A DNA stretch of 64,000 nt from an uncultured Flavobacteriales bacterium (GTDB lineage Bacteria > Bacteroidota > Bacteroidia > Flavobacteriales > BACL11), in the NCBI GenBank assembly GCA_905478765.1, contig CAJQJY010000005.1, positions 1 through 64,000 on the forward strand, given 5' to 3'. The position numbers and the translations under genes were made by a program. The notes beneath the pieces were generated by a model. The model was given only the letters and a program-made list of their open reading frames with translations, was not told where the DNA came from and ran no database searches. Below, piece after piece: positions 27,532 through 34,728 of the stretch (position 1 is its first letter; each line of letters opens with the position of its first letter).

Positions 27532-28551
27532 TTATACTTCCCAAGTATCACCACTATTAAATAAATCATTTGAGGATTTAAATTTAGTAGTTTTAATGTT
27601 GTGTTCTAACTGGGAGATAAGTCCCTCATCAAATGTCATAGTTTTAACTTTTCGTATCACCCCCATTGCTACAGGAAAGTTAGGAGAATGCATAGTAGCT
27701 AGCATCATGTGTAAAGTAATATTTTCTTCTTGCGCATTATGTACTAAAATATCATCTTCTGTAATTCCATTTTTCCCTATTGTAACTATTTCTAGTTTTA
27801 GCCCATTCAATATTATACCTTTGTCCATTTCTCTCCCAAATATCATAGCCTTACCATCTTCTAGCCATAGTTGCATGTCGTGTTTTACATCTTTACCAGT
27901 AATATTTCCATGGGTTTTGTCGTTAAAAATAACACAGTTTTGCAAAACCTCAATTAAGGATGTTCCTTTATGTGCTTCTGCATCTAAGAATATTTTCTGC
28001 ATAGCTTTTGGGTTGGTGTCTGGTACTCTTGCTATAAAAGTTGACCCAGCACCTAAGGCAAGTTTTGCTGGTATAAACGGATTATCAGTTGTTCCGTGTG
28101 GGTTTGATTTTGTTTTTATTCCTGTTGCAGAAGTTGGTGAAAACTGACCTTTTGTTAGTCCATAAATTTCGTTATTAAACAAAATAATATTAATGTCAAT
28201 ATTTCTTCTTAAAGCATGAATAAAATGATTTCCACCAATAGCAAGAGCATCTCCATCACCCGTTATTTGCCATACTTTTAGTTTTGGATTTGCTAATTTT
28301 ACTCCTGTTGCTATAGCTGGAGCTCTACCGTGTATTGTATGAAACCCATAAGTATTCATGTAATATGGGAATCGAGAAGAACAACCTATTCCTGCAATAA
28401 AAACATAATCTTCTTTATTTGTTTCTAGCTGAGGTAATGCTTTTTGCATTGCTCGTAATATGGCATAATCTCCACATCCAGGGCACCATTTTATCTCCTG
28501 ATCAGAAACAAAATCTTTATTACTTAACTTCTTTATTTCTAGCTCTGACAT
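27532..28551 (-). CDS. korB: 2-oxoglutarate:ferredoxin oxidoreductase beta subunit
   Basis: 339 residues. KWCPGCGDYAILRAMQKAL near the N-terminus and the thiamine-diphosphate motif GDGDALAIGGNHF with FNNEIYGLTKGQFSPTS mark the beta subunit of 2-oxoacid:ferredoxin oxidoreductases. The pairing with a fused gamma-alpha subunit is typical of KorAB. It oxidatively decarboxylates 2-oxoglutarate to succinyl-CoA and reduces ferredoxin. It starts two bases after korA. Substrate choice (2-oxoglutarate versus other 2-oxoacids) is by resemblance only. Confidence 0.92.
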   Translation of the reverse strand: MSELEIKKLSNKDFVSDQEIKWCPGCGDYAILRAMQKALPQLETNKEDYVFIAGIGCSSRFPYYMNTYGFHTIHGRAPAIATGVKLANPKLKVWQITGDGDALAIGGNHFIHALRRNIDINIILFNNEIYGLTKGQFSPTSATGIKTKSNPHGTTDNPFIPAKLALGAGSTFIARVPDTNPKAMQKIFLDAEAHKGTSLIEVLQNCVIFNDKTHGNITGKDVKHDMQLWLEDGKAMIFGREMDKGIILNGLKLEIVTIGKNGITEDDILVHNAQEENITLHMMLATMHSPNFPVAMGVIRKVKTMTFDEGLISQLEHNIKTTKFKSSNDLFNSGDTWEV

Positions 28552-28553
28552 AA

Positions 28554-30392
28554 TTAGGATATTAAAGTGTTAAAGTGCTCTTTCAAGTCAGTTGTTTTAA
28601 ATGGCAATCCCTGTATATGATTAAATTGTTTAAATTGAAAAGTATCGTGTTTTGATTTTAATAAATCAACAAACTGCCCATTATTTAACTCACAAACTAC
28701 TATATTTTTAAAGTTCTTAAATATCTCAGCCGTGTTTTTAGGTAAAGGATTAATATAATTGAAATGTGCTAACGATACTTTCTTTCCTTCTTCTCTTAAT
28801 TCTTTTACTGAAGTATAAAGTGATCCGTATGTTCCCCCCCATCCTATCACTAATAAATCCCCACTTTCATCACCATAAATTTTTTGTTTGGAAATAAAAT
28901 CAGCAACTCTTTCTACTTTCTTGGCCCTTAGGAAACACATTTTTTCATGGTTTTCTGGCTCGTAAGAAATATTACCTGTAATGTCTTCTTTTTCTAATCC
29001 TCCAACTCTATGTTCAAGCCCTTTAGTGCCAGGCAAGGCATGCTTTCTGGCTAATTTTTTTGTATCTCTAGCATAAGATTGCCATTCTTCACCCTCTTTT
29101 GCAACAAATGGAGTGATATCTGGCATATCTTTTACGGATCTTATTTTCCAAGGGCCGGCCCCATTCCCTAGATATCCATCACTTAATAAAACTACAGGAG
29201 TGTTATGTTCTAAAGCTAATCTTGACGCTTCAAATGCCCAATCAAAACAATTTGATGGAGTAGACGCTGCAAGAACAATTACTGGACTTTCCCCATTCCT
29301 ACCATACATTGCTTGAAATAAATCAGATTGCTCAGTTTTAGTTGGTAATCCTGTAGATGGACCTCCTCTTTGCACATCAATAACTACTAATGGTAATTCT
29401 GTAATCATGGCTAGCCCTAAGGCCTCTCCCTTAAGTGCAAGTCCAGGCCCTGATGTAGTTGTAATTGCTAAATCTCCTGCAAAACTTGCTCCTAATGCAG
29501 AACATATAGCGGCAATTTCATCTTCTGCCTGAAAAGTTTTGATACCTAAGTTTTTATGTTTTGCTAGTTCATGTAAAATATCTGAGGCTGGCGTGATAGG
29601 ATAAGAACCTAAAAATAATTGTTTATTGGCTTTTTCTGCGGCTGCTATAAATCCCCATGCAGTTGCTTGATTTCCCATTATATTTCGGTAAGTACCTTTT
29701 TCAATGTCTGCTTTTGTTACCGTATAAGATGAGGGCAAAGCCTCTATTGTATTTGCAAAATTATAACCTGCATGAAGTACTTTGATGTTGGATTCAACTA
29801 CTAAAGGTTTGCTTTCAAATTTGTTTTGTAAGAATTTTTTGGTTCTTTCCATAGGTCTATTAAACATCCAATAAACCATGCCTAAAGCAAACATATTTTT
29901 TGCTCTTCTTATACTTTTTCCATCAAGCCCAGAATCTTTTAGCGTTTCTTGAGTTAAGTTAGCAATAGGGGCTTCAACAATATTAAATCCTGAGAACGAC
30001 CCATCTTCTAAAGGATTGTTTTCATATCCCGCTTTATCTAAATCTTTTTTTGCAAATGAGTCACTATTTATAATAATAGTTCCGCCTTTTTTAATCCAGT
30101 TTTTATTAGCCTTCAAGGCTGCAGGATTCATTGCAACCAATACGTCCGCCACATCACCAGGAGTATTTATTTCAGTATTTCCGATATGAACTTGGAAACC
30201 TGAAACTCCAGCAACTGTTCCTAAAGGAGCTCTAATTTCAGCAGGAAAATCAGGAAAAGTAGCTAAATCATTTCCTAGAAGTGCAGAGGTTTCAGTAAAC
30301 TGACTTCCTGTAAGTTGCATCCCATCACCAGAATCACCAGCAAATTTGATTACCACCTTTTCTAGATCAATAACTGTAGAGTCTTTATTCAT
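28554..30392 (-). CDS. korA: 2-oxoglutarate:ferredoxin oxidoreductase alpha subunit (gamma-alpha fusion)
   Basis: 612 residues. The gamma domain comes first (VIKFAGDSGDGMQLTGSQF, about 10-190), then the alpha pyrimidine-binding domain (LGSYPITPASDILHEL, QAEDEIAAICSALGASFAG, TTTSGPGLALKGEALGLA). The fused arrangement is the common one in Bacteroidota. It forms the complex with KorB. A -7 element (minus-strand TACTTTTG) lies 25 bases upstream. With SucAB in the same window the cell has two enzymes for the same carbon step with different electron acceptors. Confidence 0.93.
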   Translation of the reverse strand: MNKDSTVIDLEKVVIKFAGDSGDGMQLTGSQFTETSALLGNDLATFPDFPAEIRAPLGTVAGVSGFQVHIGNTEINTPGDVADVLVAMNPAALKANKNWIKKGGTIIINSDSFAKKDLDKAGYENNPLEDGSFSGFNIVEAPIANLTQETLKDSGLDGKSIRRAKNMFALGMVYWMFNRPMERTKKFLQNKFESKPLVVESNIKVLHAGYNFANTIEALPSSYTVTKADIEKGTYRNIMGNQATAWGFIAAAEKANKQLFLGSYPITPASDILHELAKHKNLGIKTFQAEDEIAAICSALGASFAGDLAITTTSGPGLALKGEALGLAMITELPLVVIDVQRGGPSTGLPTKTEQSDLFQAMYGRNGESPVIVLAASTPSNCFDWAFEASRLALEHNTPVVLLSDGYLGNGAGPWKIRSVKDMPDITPFVAKEGEEWQSYARDTKKLARKHALPGTKGLEHRVGGLEKEDITGNISYEPENHEKMCFLRAKKVERVADFISKQKIYGDESGDLLVIGWGGTYGSLYTSVKELREEGKKVSLAHFNYINPLPKNTAEIFKNFKNIVVCELNNGQFVDLLKSKHDTFQFKQFNHIQGLPFKTTDLKEHFNTLIS

Positions 30393-30417
30393 TGTATTAA
30401 TAATGTAATTTTCCTTA

Positions 30418-30425
30418 CAAAAGTA
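30418..30425 (-). promoter_or_regulatory. -7 element of korAB
   Basis: Minus-strand TACTTTTG, exact TAnnTTTG match, 25 bases upstream of the korA ATG. Confidence 0.55.
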
Positions 30426-30549
30426 CAGATGATAATCAACTTTAATAGTATTTTCTATTTTTATTTTATCACTTTATTAACCTTCGTAAATGATTGTTTA
30501 GAATTATTATAAATTTCAATACTAGTGTACTATGAGGCTATATAATATA

Positions 30550-30557
30550 TATCTTTG
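30550..30557 (+). promoter_or_regulatory. -7 element of ferredoxin gene
   Basis: TATCTTTG matches TAnnTTTG, 28 bases upstream of the ATG. The korA and ferredoxin -7 elements diverge across about 125 bases. Confidence 0.55.
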
Positions 30558-30585
30558 CAATATAACTTATTAATAAATTAAATAT

Positions 30586-30897
30586 ATGGCAATTAAGATA
30601 ACTGATGATTGTATCAATTGTGAGGCTTGTGAACCTGAATGTCCTAATAATGCAATTTACGCACCTGAAGAATCATGGAGATTTTCTGATGGTACAACTA
30701 TGTCTGATGATTCAGAAAAAGAAGCAGTATCAGATGAGTTTTTTTATATAGCTACTGATAAATGTACTGAATGTAGAGGATTTAATGAAGAGCCAGCTTG
30801 TGCTGCTGTTTGTCCAGTTGACTGTTGTGTTGATGATGAAGATAATGTTGAGACTGAGGAAGAACTTATGGCTAAGAAAGAAAGATTACATGCTTAA
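30586..30897 (+). CDS. 2[4Fe-4S] ferredoxin
   Basis: 103 residues. The first cluster motif is CINCEACEPECP. The second is CTECRGFNEEPACAAVCP, with eight residues between the second and third cysteines, as in the Alvin/YfhL-type ferredoxins. The C-terminus is acidic and helical. It carries single electrons at low potential in the cytosol. Lying divergently beside korAB, it is the likely electron acceptor of that enzyme, which is an inference from position. Confidence 0.93.
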   Translation: MAIKITDDCINCEACEPECPNNAIYAPEESWRFSDGTTMSDDSEKEAVSDEFFYIATDKCTECRGFNEEPACAAVCPVDCCVDDEDNVETEEELMAKKERLHA

Positions 30898-30915
30898 TTA
30901 AAAGTCAGTAATAAT

Positions 30916-30946
30916 AAAAAAGGAGAGCATTTGCTCCCCTTTTTTT
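30916..30946. terminator. Bidirectional terminator, ferredoxin / barrel protein
   Basis: AAAAAGGAGAGCA-TT-TGCTCCCCTTTTT with one A-C mismatch: the A-run and T-run let it work for both converging genes. It reaches the stop codon of the minus-strand gene. Confidence 0.75.
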
Positions 30947-31649
30947 ATTCTGCAAAAAAGTATCTAAAATCAATACTGATAAAATTACCTAACATCTCTA
31001 AGTAGAAATTACTAGCATCATTAAAGTTTGTTAATTCATATTCAGGAACTACATAAGCGATATTTTCAAATGGCCTATGCAAACTTGCTCCAAAATAGTA
31101 ATTGCCTTTATCAATTGTTCGATATTCTAACCCTACATTTGCTAATAAGGCCATATAACCTCCATGCTTTCTATACGTATTTTGATAAAAACCTTCAATT
31201 TTATTTCCTTCTGATTTAATATCAGAAGCAAGAGTATTATAAGAAATTCCGAAAGCAGCATTTACAAACCAATCTTCTTTAATTTGAACATAAGCCAATA
31301 ATTGCAAAGGCAATTCGTAAGTTCTCATTCCAAATTCAGAGTAGTCATCAATAGAAATGCTATCACTTTTTAAGATGCCTAATTTATAATTTCTTTGGAT
31401 GTAATTAAGTCCTGATTCAACTGAAAAAGTGTGGTTGATTTTATGTCTGATAACCATACCCATTGAATATGAGTATTTAGGTTTTAAGTCAAAAAAGTAA
31501 CCTTCAGAATTGCTTTCTATATTTGAAGCGTCAAAAAAAGAAATAGGAATAATTGGCTTGTATTGTAAGCCAAAAGTTGTTTCTGATTTTTGTGCTTTAA
31601 GACTTGAAAAGCAAATTGTAAATAGTAAAATTAATAACCTATTGTTCAT
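30945..31649 (-). CDS. PorT-like outer-membrane beta-barrel protein
   Basis: About 234 residues: signal peptide (MNNRLLILLFTICFSSLKAQ), then alternating hydrophobic/polar strands of an eight- to ten-strand barrel, ending with ISIDFRYFFAE. The nearest recognisable type is the small OMP_b-brl/PorT-like barrel of Bacteroidota. No specific function can be given. The track start (31655) is TTG; ATG 31649 gives a normal signal peptide. The start overlaps the end of the Nfu gene by 11 bases, suggesting coupled translation. Confidence 0.78.
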   Translation of the reverse strand: MNNRLLILLFTICFSSLKAQKSETTFGLQYKPIIPISFFDASNIESNSEGYFFDLKPKYSYSMGMVIRHKINHTFSVESGLNYIQRNYKLGILKSDSISIDDYSEFGMRTYELPLQLLAYVQIKEDWFVNAAFGISYNTLASDIKSEGNKIEGFYQNTYRKHGGYMALLANVGLEYRTIDKGNYYFGASLHRPFENIAYVVPEYELTNFNDASNFYLEMLGNFISIDFRYFFAE

Positions 31650-32238
31650 TTGCAACTACAACAATATCAGGGTTAATCTTTTGTTTCAATAATGATTCTA
31701 TTCCTCCTTTTAAAGTGCTAGTTGCTGAAGGGCAACCACTACATGCCCCTTTTAAATCAACTGAAACAATATTATCAATATAGGAATGTAATGTAATTGC
31801 TCCACCATCACTTTCTACTGCAGGTTTAATATATTCATCTAAAATTGCAATCACTTCTTTTTCATTATCAGAATACTCTTTAATAATTACTATTTTTTCA
31901 TTAGTATCATCTTCTTTATTTGAAGTACCTGTTTCTTCAGAAATATGTTCAGTATAATTCTTTATCCCCTCAGAATTCAAATGGTCAGCAATAAATATCC
32001 TTAATTGCATAGCAATATCTTCCCATTCAATAGTATCTTTCTTAGCAATTGAAATAAAATTAGAACTTATATAAAGACTTTTGATAAAAGGAAATTTCAT
32101 TAATTCTTCTGCAATAGTAATTCCTTGTGTTTCTTGGATGCTATTAATTTCAATACTTTTATCTGCCAACATCCTGTTTGAAACAAATTTCATCACTTCA
32201 GGATTTGGAGTACTCTCAGCATAGATGCTATAATTCAT
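31639..32238 (-). CDS. Nfu-type iron-sulfur scaffold/carrier
   Basis: 199 residues in two domains. The N-terminal Nfu_N domain has STPNPEVMKFVSNRML; a Glu/Asp-rich linker follows. The C-terminal NifU domain has VIAILDEYIKPAVESDGGAI and the cluster-binding CSGC in KGACSGCPSATSTLKGGIE. It should carry [4Fe-4S] clusters to targets such as the ferredoxin and cytochrome-complex subunits. A second, single-domain NifU-type protein lies at 53 kb. The promoter is shared head-to-head with the gamma-carbonic-anhydrase-like gene. Confidence 0.9.
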   Translation of the reverse strand: MNYSIYAESTPNPEVMKFVSNRMLADKSIEINSIQETQGITIAEELMKFPFIKSLYISSNFISIAKKDTIEWEDIAMQLRIFIADHLNSEGIKNYTEHISEETGTSNKEDDTNEKIVIIKEYSDNEKEVIAILDEYIKPAVESDGGAITLHSYIDNIVSVDLKGACSGCPSATSTLKGGIESLLKQKINPDIVVVANEQ

Positions 32239-32245
32239 AATTGTT

Positions 32246-32262
32246 TATTTTTGGCAAAAATA
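32246..32262. promoter_or_regulatory. Palindromic divergent promoter: two -7 elements back to back
   Basis: TATTTTTG-G-CAAAAATA is a perfect inverted repeat in which each arm is a full TAnnTTTG element, one per strand. The plus arm is 24 bases from the gamma-CA ATG and the minus arm is 16 bases from the Nfu ATG. Two polymerases could hardly occupy it together, so the genes would be mutually exclusive at the initiation step. Confidence 0.6.
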
Positions 32263-32277
32263 CAAACTTAAAAATCT

Positions 32278-32793
32278 ATGGCATTAATAAAAGAGGTAAA
32301 AGGTAAGCAACCAGTTTTTGGAGAAAATATTTATTTAGCAGATAACGCAACAATAGTTGGGGAGGTAGAGATGGGAGATGATTGTAGTGTTTGGTTTTCA
32401 GCAGTTGTTAGAGGTGATGTTAATTCCATCAAAATTGGGAATAAAGTAAATATACAAGATGGGGCAGTTGTGCATTGTACTTATCAAAAAGCAGCAACTA
32501 TTCTTGGGAATAACGTTTCTGTAGGGCATAATGCTTTAGTACATGGTTGTACTATAAAGGATAATGTGCTTATTGGGATGGGCTCCATTGTAATGGATAA
32601 TGTGGTAGTAGAGAGCAACTCAATAGTTGCTGCTGGAGCTGTAGTTTTAGAAGGGACACACATTGAATCTGGAACAATTTATGCAGGAGTTCCAGCTAAA
32701 AAAGTAAAAGAACTAAATGAGGAACAAACTGCAAGATTAATTGAAGGAATTTCAGATAATTATGTGATGTATTCTTCTTGGTTTAAAGATTAA
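32278..32793 (+). CDS. Gamma-carbonic-anhydrase-like left-handed beta-helix protein
   Basis: 171 residues with hexapeptide repeats (for example NKVNIQDGAVVHCT, GNNVSVGHNALVHGC) of the YrdA/PaaY family. The zinc-ligand histidines appear in VHCTYQ and SVGHNALVHGC. Family members may hydrate CO2 or act as metal-dependent thioesterases, and activity is often unproven. The final helix (LNEEQTARLIEGISDNYVMY) is typical. It overlaps the 3' end of murI by four bases, tail to tail. Confidence 0.88.
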   Translation: MALIKEVKGKQPVFGENIYLADNATIVGEVEMGDDCSVWFSAVVRGDVNSIKIGNKVNIQDGAVVHCTYQKAATILGNNVSVGHNALVHGCTIKDNVLIGMGSIVMDNVVVESNSIVAAGAVVLEGTHIESGTIYAGVPAKKVKELNEEQTARLIEGISDNYVMYSSWFKD

Positions 32794-33590
32794 ACAAAAA
32801 GGTTTACTTCTTCTAATTTGATGTTTTCTTGAAAGAAAAATTGAGCGCATTTTTCAAATGATTTTGTGTAATTAGAAACATAAAAATGATGCTCAGTTTT
32901 TGTTAAGTAATTTAGTAAATTCTCTTTCTTCAGCTCATTTGCAATATGAATTGCTACTATATTAGCCGAGTCAATTACATTTACTCCTCCCTTATAATAC
33001 GCATCAATTTCTTTATGAATTAAAGGATAATGTGTGCACGCTAAAATTAAATGATCAATATTTTTTAACACAGGATTTGCTAAATAATTAGCAATAACTG
33101 TATTGCTAATTTTTTCATTTATAAAGCCTTCTTCTATCATTGGAGCTAATAGTGGGGTTGCTAAGGAAATAACATTTGATGTTGAACATTCTGATTTTAT
33201 TTTACTTTTATAAATGTCAGACCCAATTGTAGCTTTAGTCCCAATAACACCAATATTGTAATCAGAACAAATTTTGATTACTTCCTTAACAACTGGGTCT
33301 ATTACATTATATATAGGTGTGCTTGCTGAAACCCTATAAACACTTTCGTCAGCAACTGAAGATGCAGAATTACAAGCAATAACTATAGTTTTGCATTTTT
33401 TTTCAATTAAGAATTTTATTATTTTTCTACTAAAACTCTGTATTGCTTCTTTTGATTTTTCTCCATAAGGCAAATGTTCAGTATCTCCAAAATAGATGAT
33501 ATTCTCATTTGGTAAAACTTTGGTAATTGCGTGTGCAACTGTTAGTCCACCAATACCTGAGTCAAATATTCCAATAGGAGAATTTTTCAT
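32790..33590 (-). CDS. murI: Glutamate racemase
   Basis: 266 residues. GIFDSGIGGLTVAHAI is the N-terminal signature. The two catalytic cysteines are in VIACNSASS and LACTHYPLI. It makes D-glutamate for peptidoglycan. The track start (33617) adds residues encoded by the upstream terminator and promoter. ATG 33590 (MKNSPIGIFDSG) is the proper start. It ends the run uppS-bamA-skp-skp-murI but has its own promoter after a terminator. Confidence 0.95.
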   Translation of the reverse strand: MKNSPIGIFDSGIGGLTVAHAITKVLPNENIIYFGDTEHLPYGEKSKEAIQSFSRKIIKFLIEKKCKTIVIACNSASSVADESVYRVSASTPIYNVIDPVVKEVIKICSDYNIGVIGTKATIGSDIYKSKIKSECSTSNVISLATPLLAPMIEEGFINEKISNTVIANYLANPVLKNIDHLILACTHYPLIHKEIDAYYKGGVNVIDSANIVAIHIANELKKENLLNYLTKTEHHFYVSNYTKSFEKCAQFFFQENIKLEEVNLFV

Positions 33591-33594
33591 GATA

Positions 33595-33602
33595 TAAAAG
33601 TA
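33595..33602 (-). promoter_or_regulatory. -7-like element of murI
   Basis: Minus-strand TACTTTTA differs from TAnnTTTG only at the last base and directly follows the T-tract of the terminator. The spacing to the murI ATG is 4 bases, so the transcript would be close to leaderless. Confidence 0.4.
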
Positions 33603-33633
33603 TAAAAAAAGCACCACTTAGGGTGCTTTTTTT
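33603..33633 (-). terminator. Terminator after the skp genes
   Basis: AAAAAAGCACC-CTAAGT-GGTGCTTTTTT on the minus strand, a short G+C stem extended by A-T pairs. It separates the bamA-skp transcript from murI. Confidence 0.75.
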
Positions 33634-33649
33634 ATATATGTGTTTTAGT

Positions 33650-34147
33650 TTAAAGTCCTAACTTCTTTTTTACTAAAGCAATTACATTTTCACTTTCTTT
33701 AGCATAAAGGATATTTCCACTACTTTTATCAAAAATGTAAGTAAAGTTTCCTTCAGTCGCAACATCTTCTATAGCTTTTCTAGCTTTAGCTAAAATAGGC
33801 TCTAATAATTCTTGTTCTTTAGTTTGTAAAGATTGCTGAGCATTTTGTTGGAATGATTGAATTCTTTGCTCTAATCCTGTGATTTCAGCAACTTTATCTT
33901 GTTTTACTAAATCAGAAAAAGTTGATTCATTAGCTTGATATTCTTGTACGCTTTGTTGGTACTCTGCAGTCATTGATCCTAATTGAGCTTCCAAACTTTT
34001 AGCAAAATTTGCAACTTCTGTTTCAGCAGTTTTTCTCTCAGGCATTAACATTAATAATTCTTGTGAATCAATATAGCCAAACTTGTTTTGTGCAATTGAA
34101 CTTAAAGTTAAAAAACTTAAAAGTGCTAGGAATGTAATTTTTTTCAT
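33650..34147 (-). CDS. skp: OmpH/Skp-like periplasmic chaperone (second copy)
   Basis: 165 residues: signal peptide (MKKITFLALLSFLTLSSIAQ), FGYIDSQELLMLMPE matching the OmpH N-terminus, then a long Gln/Glu-rich coiled coil (about 45-115) forming the tentacle arms, and a C-terminal FTYIFDKSSGNILYA strand. Skp trimers hold unfolded outer-membrane proteins in the periplasm. Tandem with a paralogue and downstream of bamA, the usual order in Flavobacteriia. Confidence 0.92.
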   Translation of the reverse strand: MKKITFLALLSFLTLSSIAQNKFGYIDSQELLMLMPERKTAETEVANFAKSLEAQLGSMTAEYQQSVQEYQANESTFSDLVKQDKVAEITGLEQRIQSFQQNAQQSLQTKEQELLEPILAKARKAIEDVATEGNFTYIFDKSSGNILYAKESENVIALVKKKLGL

Positions 34148-34187
34148 TGTGTGTTATTTGTTGTTTAGTTATTATTTTTAATTGTTA

Positions 34188-34697
34188 TTAGTACCCCATT
34201 AGTTCAAGTACTTTGTCTGATTTATCTAGGTTGTCATTTTTATAAAGCATGATTAAATCACTAGAGCTATCAAAAATTACTTGGTACTTATTGTTAGCTG
34301 CTAATTGCTGAATTGCATCATGAATTTTATCTTGTATTGGTCTTATCAACTCTTGTCTTTTAGCATACAAGTCACCTTCAGGTCCAAAATATTTTTGTTG
34401 TAAATTTTTTGCACCTGTTTCTTTCTTGATGATTGCTTCCTCTCTTTTAGTTTTCATTTCATCAGTAAGTAAAACTTGTTCTTGTTGATAGGCTCTATAC
34501 ATTTGTTCTACATCAGCATATTTGTTCTCAATTTCTTTCTGCCAATCAGCTGATAATGCATCTAATTTATCTTGCGCCTGTCTGAACTCAGGTATTTTAT
34601 TTAGTATATAATCTGTATCAACATAAGCAAATTTTTGTGCATTGGAATTTGTTATTGTTAAGAAACTTACTGCTAAAATTAAAAATATTTTTTTCAT
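34188..34697 (-). CDS. skp: OmpH/Skp-like periplasmic chaperone (first copy)
   Basis: 169 residues with signal peptide ending SNAQ, FAYVDTDYILNKIPEF, a coiled-coil arm rich in Lys/Glu, and KYQVIFDSSSDLIMLY at the end. Its Tyr/Glu-rich arm is distinct from the second copy, so the two are old paralogues and not a recent duplication. It starts 31 bases after bamA in the same transcript. Confidence 0.92.
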   Translation of the reverse strand: MKKIFLILAVSFLTITNSNAQKFAYVDTDYILNKIPEFRQAQDKLDALSADWQKEIENKYADVEQMYRAYQQEQVLLTDEMKTKREEAIIKKETGAKNLQQKYFGPEGDLYAKRQELIRPIQDKIHDAIQQLAANNKYQVIFDSSSDLIMLYKNDNLDKSDKVLELMGY

Positions 34698-34728
34698 AAT
34701 TTATTGTTTTAAAAGTTTACAAATCTAA

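Noticed and set aside
27596-28147. Plus-strand ORF of 183 codons
   Set aside because: Antisense to korB, whose motifs are unmistakable. The Cys/Ser/Ile-rich translation is typical of an antisense frame in low G+C genes.
34188-34697. Recent tandem duplication of skp
   Set aside because: The two copies differ strongly in their coiled-coil arms, so the pair is ancient and common in the phylum.
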